DNA from: Bacillota bacterium | Lineage (GTDB): Bacteria; Bacillota; Dehalobacteriia; UBA4068; UBA4997 | Assembly (NCBI GenBank): GCA_021769035.1 | Contig: JAETTP010000001.1 | Location: forward strand, 1-35,407 | Length of the DNA: 35,407 nt | Direction of reading: 5' to 3' | Part shown: positions 31,833 through 35,407 of the stretch, piece by piece | Layout of the letters: every line of letters starts with the position of its first letter | Position numbering within the stretch: position 1 is the stretch's first letter | The notes under the pieces: model-generated | The model's input: only the letters and a program-made list of their open reading frames with translations | Databases searched by the model: none | Told to the model about the DNA's origin: nothing | Made by a program: the position numbers and the translations under genes

Positions 31833-31854
31833 ATAACGCGAAAAGATTTATAAT
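31826..31854 (+). promoter_or_regulatory. Promoter of the SLOG gene
   Basis: TTGCGT (31826-31831), 17 bp, TATAAT (31849-31854). Confidence 0.7.
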
Positions 31855-31908
31855 ATTATAATAAATTCTTATTACATATATGCAAAAAAAACGGAGGTAA
31901 TAAATAAA

Positions 31909-32448
31909 TTGATTACAAACAACAGATTATCAAATATGTGTTGTGCTTTCACTGGCCACCGCCCACAAAACCTGCCCTGGCAATTCAATGAAAATGCCAC
32001 AGCTTGCCTAAAAGTGAAACAAATCTTAAACCAGCAGATAAACCAACTCGCCGCCAACGGCTTCACTGATTTTCTCTCAGGAATGGCCCAGGGCACAGAC
32101 ACCTGGACGGCGGAAGCAGTTTTGCATTTGCGCACAAAAATTCCTGCCCTAAAACTCCATTGCATACTACCTTGCAAAACGCAAGCAGAAAAATGGCCTG
32201 TTTCAGCGCAGGAACGCTATCAAAAAATTTTGGCCCAGGCGGATTCAATCTTTTTCACCAGCCGCGCCTATCACCCAAACTGTATGCTGGAGCGCAACCG
32301 CTTTATGGTGAAAAATGCCAGCCTGCTTTTGGCCGTTTATAACGGGCAGGCCCACAGCGGCGCCGGCGCAGCCGTGCGGCACGCGCAAAAGCTGGGGCGG
32401 ACAATTATCATCATCAATCCAATATCGCTGGAAATATCCTATTTATAA
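31909..32448 (+). CDS. YpsA-like SLOG-domain protein (DUF1273 type)
   Basis: 179 residues from a TTG, eleven bases after GGAGG; the first ATG (31936) is too far from the site. CCAFTGHRPQNLPW at the front, GFTDFLSGMAQGTDTWTAEAV in the middle, and ERNRFMVKNASLLLAVYNG with GAGAAVRHAQKLGR at the end are the usual blocks of YpsA-like SLOG proteins, a Rossmann-like fold thought to bind nucleotides or NAD derivatives. SLOG proteins are found as sensors in several conflict systems and as stand-alone genes. Here the partner is only the divergent XRE gene. The function is not known to me. Confidence 0.82.
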   Translation: MITNNRLSNMCCAFTGHRPQNLPWQFNENATACLKVKQILNQQINQLAANGFTDFLSGMAQGTDTWTAEAVLHLRTKIPALKLHCILPCKTQAEKWPVSAQERYQKILAQADSIFFTSRAYHPNCMLERNRFMVKNASLLLAVYNGQAHSGAGAAVRHAQKLGRTIIIINPISLEISYL

Positions 32449-32490
32449 ATGAAAGGAAACAAATCAAAATGCAAATCTATTCAAAAGCAG

Positions 32491-32520
32491 AAGCCCCTCA
32501 GCTTGAAAACTGAGGGGCTT
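32491..32520. terminator. Convergent hairpin between the SLOG gene and ilvC
   Basis: An 11-bp stem AAGCCCCTCAG/CTGAGGGGCTT with an eight-base loop; T-runs are modest on both sides. Confidence 0.75.
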
Positions 32521-32539
32521 AAATAATATTTAATTAATA

Positions 32540-33583
<1,044 letters not shown>

Positions 33584-33598
33584 TTATTGTATTTTTAA

Positions 33599-34000
33599 TC
33601 ATAACTGACCAATAATCCAGTTTATCAGGATATTAGCCAGGGATATGACAATACTAGCCAAAATTGCCGAGCCAAAACCGGCCACCGAGCAACCGGGGAT
33701 CAGCCAAACCACCACCCACAGCATAAAACCGTTCAACACCAGGGCAAAAACCCCAAACGTCAAAATTGTCAGCGGCAGGGCCGCCAGCTGCAAAACCGGC
33801 TTCACGCTTAAATTCAGCACTGTGAAAAGCAGCGCCGCCAGCAACAATGAAAGCAAATTGCCAAATTGCAGGCCGCTCACCATTCTCTCCGCCAGCAACA
33901 TTGCCAGGGCGTTCATCAGCGCCACCATCAGCAGCCGCTGAAAATCCGGCCCTGGGCGCACATAATTGCCGCGGTTGTCGATATAACCATCCCTGCGCAT
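33599..34000 (-). CDS. Phage-holin-superfamily IV-like membrane protein
   Basis: 133 residues from ATG 34000 (eight bases after AAAGGAGG). A hydrophilic start (MRRDGYIDNRGNYVRPGPD) is followed by four hydrophobic helices with the typical VLNLSVKPVLQLAALPLTILTFGVFALVLNG segment (here given as family motif). Such proteins are chromosomal and widespread; despite the family name they are usually not phage lysis genes. No phage gene is near. It may be transcribed together with ilvC. Confidence 0.82.
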   Translation of the reverse strand: MRRDGYIDNRGNYVRPGPDFQRLLMVALMNALAMLLAERMVSGLQFGNLLSLLLAALLFTVLNLSVKPVLQLAALPLTILTFGVFALVLNGFMLWVVVWLIPGCSVAGFGSAILASIVISLANILINWIIGQL

Positions 34001-34044
34001 AAAATCAACCTCCTTTTGCGCCAAAGCCAATTAAGTTTAGCAAT

Positions 34045-34073
34045 AGTTTAGCACTATTCCCCTTAAAATGCAA
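34045..34073 (-). promoter_or_regulatory. Promoter of the holin-like gene and ilvC
   Basis: Minus-strand TTGCAT (34068-34073), 17 bp, TAAACT (34045-34050) with TGC before the -10. Confidence 0.65.
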
Positions 34074-34117
34074 GCCACTTTTTTATATTTATAATGTATT
34101 CATGCATTTTTTTCAGC

Positions 34118-34146
34118 TTGTTTTTTCCTGCCAAATTGGGTAAAAT
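34118..34146 (+). promoter_or_regulatory. Promoter of the M29 aminopeptidase gene
   Basis: TTGTTT (34118-34123), 17 bp, TAAAAT (34141-34146). Confidence 0.6.
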
Positions 34147-34201
34147 ATATTTAGCTCTAAAAAATATAATTGTAAACCATTTCAGGAAAGGATTTGATAC
34201 A

Positions 34202-35323
34202 ATGCAAGACCCTCGTATTAAACAGCTGGCCCGCAATCTGGTCAATTACTCCTGCCGAGTGCAGCCCGGCGAAAATGTGCTGATTGAAGTGAACGGCGAA
34301 GCCAGCGAGCTGGCCTGCGCCCTGATAGACGAAGTTTATCGCGCCGGCGGCAGGCCCTTTTTCAACCTGCTTCAGGAGGACGTCAAGGAGGCGCTGCTGC
34401 AAAACGCCGACCAATCCCTGCTGGAGCAAACCGCCAAATATGAAGCCGCCCGCATGCAGGATATGCAGGCCTACATTGGGGTGCGGGCTGGCGCCAACAG
34501 CTTTGCCATGGCCGCTCTGCCGGCGGAAAAGGTGGAGCTTTACAACAAATATTGGCAAAAACCCGTGCACCTGGACATTCGGGTGCCCCACACCAAGTGG
34601 GTTATTCTGCGCTGGCCCAACGCCAGCATGGCCCAGCTGGCCCAAATGCCCACCCACCAATTTGAGGATTACTTTTTCAGCGTCTGCAATCTGGATTACA
34701 GCAAGCTGAGCCGGGCCATGGACCCGCTGGTGGAGCTGATGAACCGCACCGACCGGGTGGAGCTGAAAGGCCCGCAGCTGAACCTAAGCTTCAGTATCAA
34801 GGGGATTCCCGCTATCAAATGCGCCGGCGACTGTAATATCCCGGACGGCGAGGTCTACACCGCGCCGGTGCGCGATTCCATCAACGGCGAAATCACCTAC
34901 AACGCGCCCTCGCTATATCAGGGAACGATTTTTGACCAAATTCACTTCCGCTTTGAGCAAGGCAAAATTGTGGAGGCCAACGCCGGACGCAACACCGAAA
35001 AGCTGAATAAAATTTTAGACACCGACGAGGGCGCTCGCTACATCGGCGAGTTTGCTCTGGGATTGAACCCCAACGTCACGGTGCCTATCTACGACATTCT
35101 GTTTGACGAAAAAATCAGCGGCAGCTTCCACTTCACCCCCGGCGATTGTTACGACGACGCGCCCAACGGCAACAGCAGCAGCATCCACTGGGATTTGGTG
35201 AATATCCAAACGCCGGAGCTGGGCGGCGGCGAAATCTGGTTCGACGGCCAGCTGGTGCGCAAGGACGGCCGCTTCGTTATCCCGGAATTAAACTGCTTAA
35301 ACCCGGAAGAGTTGCTCAAATAA
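34202..35323 (+). CDS. M29-family aminopeptidase
   Basis: 373 residues from ATG 34202 with AGGAAAGGA in front; an upstream in-frame ATG at 34094 is not supported. Family M29 enzymes (aminopeptidase T/S type) cut N-terminal residues using two metal ions, in the cytosol. Likely ligands are Glu in GDCNIPDGEVYTAP, Glu in RYIGEFALGLN, His in SGSFHF, and His/Asp in SSIHWDLV. It is a little shorter than the ~410-residue characterised members. The N-terminal domain (QPGENVLIEVNGEASELACAL) matches the family. Confidence 0.88.
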   Translation: MQDPRIKQLARNLVNYSCRVQPGENVLIEVNGEASELACALIDEVYRAGGRPFFNLLQEDVKEALLQNADQSLLEQTAKYEAARMQDMQAYIGVRAGANSFAMAALPAEKVELYNKYWQKPVHLDIRVPHTKWVILRWPNASMAQLAQMPTHQFEDYFFSVCNLDYSKLSRAMDPLVELMNRTDRVELKGPQLNLSFSIKGIPAIKCAGDCNIPDGEVYTAPVRDSINGEITYNAPSLYQGTIFDQIHFRFEQGKIVEANAGRNTEKLNKILDTDEGARYIGEFALGLNPNVTVPIYDILFDEKISGSFHFTPGDCYDDAPNGNSSSIHWDLVNIQTPELGGGEIWFDGQLVRKDGRFVIPELNCLNPEELLK

Positions 35324-35343
35324 ACCAACGGGCTTAGCCGCTA

Positions 35344-35407
35344 TTAAGCCTGGCCCTCAAGGAGGACTACAGCCTGGGCGGCAATCCCCTCTTCTCGCCC
35401 TACAAAA
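35344..35407 (-). CDS. Possible C-terminal end of a convergent gene (partial)
   Basis: On the minus strand a frame is open from the right edge to a TAA at 35344-35346. It encodes VGREEGIAAQAVVLLEGQA at its end. Codon choice and composition are like the neighbouring genes, but 20 residues are too few to name a family. An AAGGAGG on the plus strand (35359-35365) has no start codon behind it. Confidence 0.35.
   Translation of the reverse strand, partial: FVGREEGIAAQAVVLLEGQA

Noticed and set aside
33599-34000. Prophage remnant, from the holin-like gene
   Set aside because: The four-helix superfamily IV members are common chromosomal genes, and no other phage gene is nearby.

Overview
The window looks like the chromosome of a Bacillota bacterium. 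I lean towards a Clostridia/Peptococcaceae-like lineage, with Negativicutes not excluded. The reasons are: an exported protein with three N-terminal SLH motifs as a probable S-layer protein; strong Shine-Dalgarno sites; TTGACA/TATAAT promoters almost always 17 bp apart; a type III pantothenate kinase gene beside birA and dus; and a split transketolase. TAA, TAG and TGA all end genes, so the code is standard. No 16S gene is present, so the genus cannot be read from the window. Housekeeping genes are GC-rich at third codon positions, while the SLH gene and the intergenic arrays are clearly more AT-rich.

Layout. 1-840 and 4646-5850 are two non-coding-looking blocks flanking the SLH gene (1002-4013, minus). 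Both are built from the same module: a 29-30 codon hydrophobic peptide gene, a convergent short antisense RNA with its own strong promoter, and a shared bidirectional terminator. A direct repeat makes the antisense RNA complementary to the toxin ribosome-binding site and start codon. This is the architecture of Fst/par-type I toxin-antitoxin loci. I count two intact modules, one toxin gene split by an insertion, two orphan antitoxin units, and one unit leaving the left edge. A 79-bp repeat with TATG on both sides has inserted into the array. A second, unrelated type I-like pair lies at 31.2-31.5 kb, with an ACG where the start codon should be.

5.85-6.2 kb is a tRNA operon (Lys-CUU, Lys-UUU, Glu-UUC, minus). 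6.4-14.2 kb (plus) holds a VanW-domain protein, purA, a protein made of two copies of an unrecognised domain, ndk, pckA and three tandem paralogous membrane proteins. 14.3-16.7 kb (minus) is fba, a GT4 glycosyltransferase and a 48-residue protein. 16.8-19.5 kb is mltG, a U32 peptidase-family gene and a DUF4911-like gene; the U32 gene overlaps both of its neighbours. A cysteine-loaded ferritin-like protein follows.

20.5-24.7 kb runs birA, bioY, coaX, dus and a low-molecular-weight phosphatase gene: biotin and CoA cofactor supply plus tRNA modification. 24.7-29.2 kb has a hotdog thioesterase, secA and prfB. prfB lacks the usual +1 frameshift and instead carries an in-frame TGA at codon 27. 29.2-31 kb is the two-subunit transketolase. 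After the second toxin-antitoxin-like locus come a divergent XRE regulator/SLOG pair, ilvC with a holin-like membrane gene (minus) and an M29 aminopeptidase (plus). The window ends in what may be the tail of a convergent gene.

Most candidates for something undescribed are in the small-RNA/small-peptide arrays, the prfB stop codon, the cysteine-rich ferritin-like protein and the duplicated-domain protein. All calls come from reading the sequence; no database search was run.
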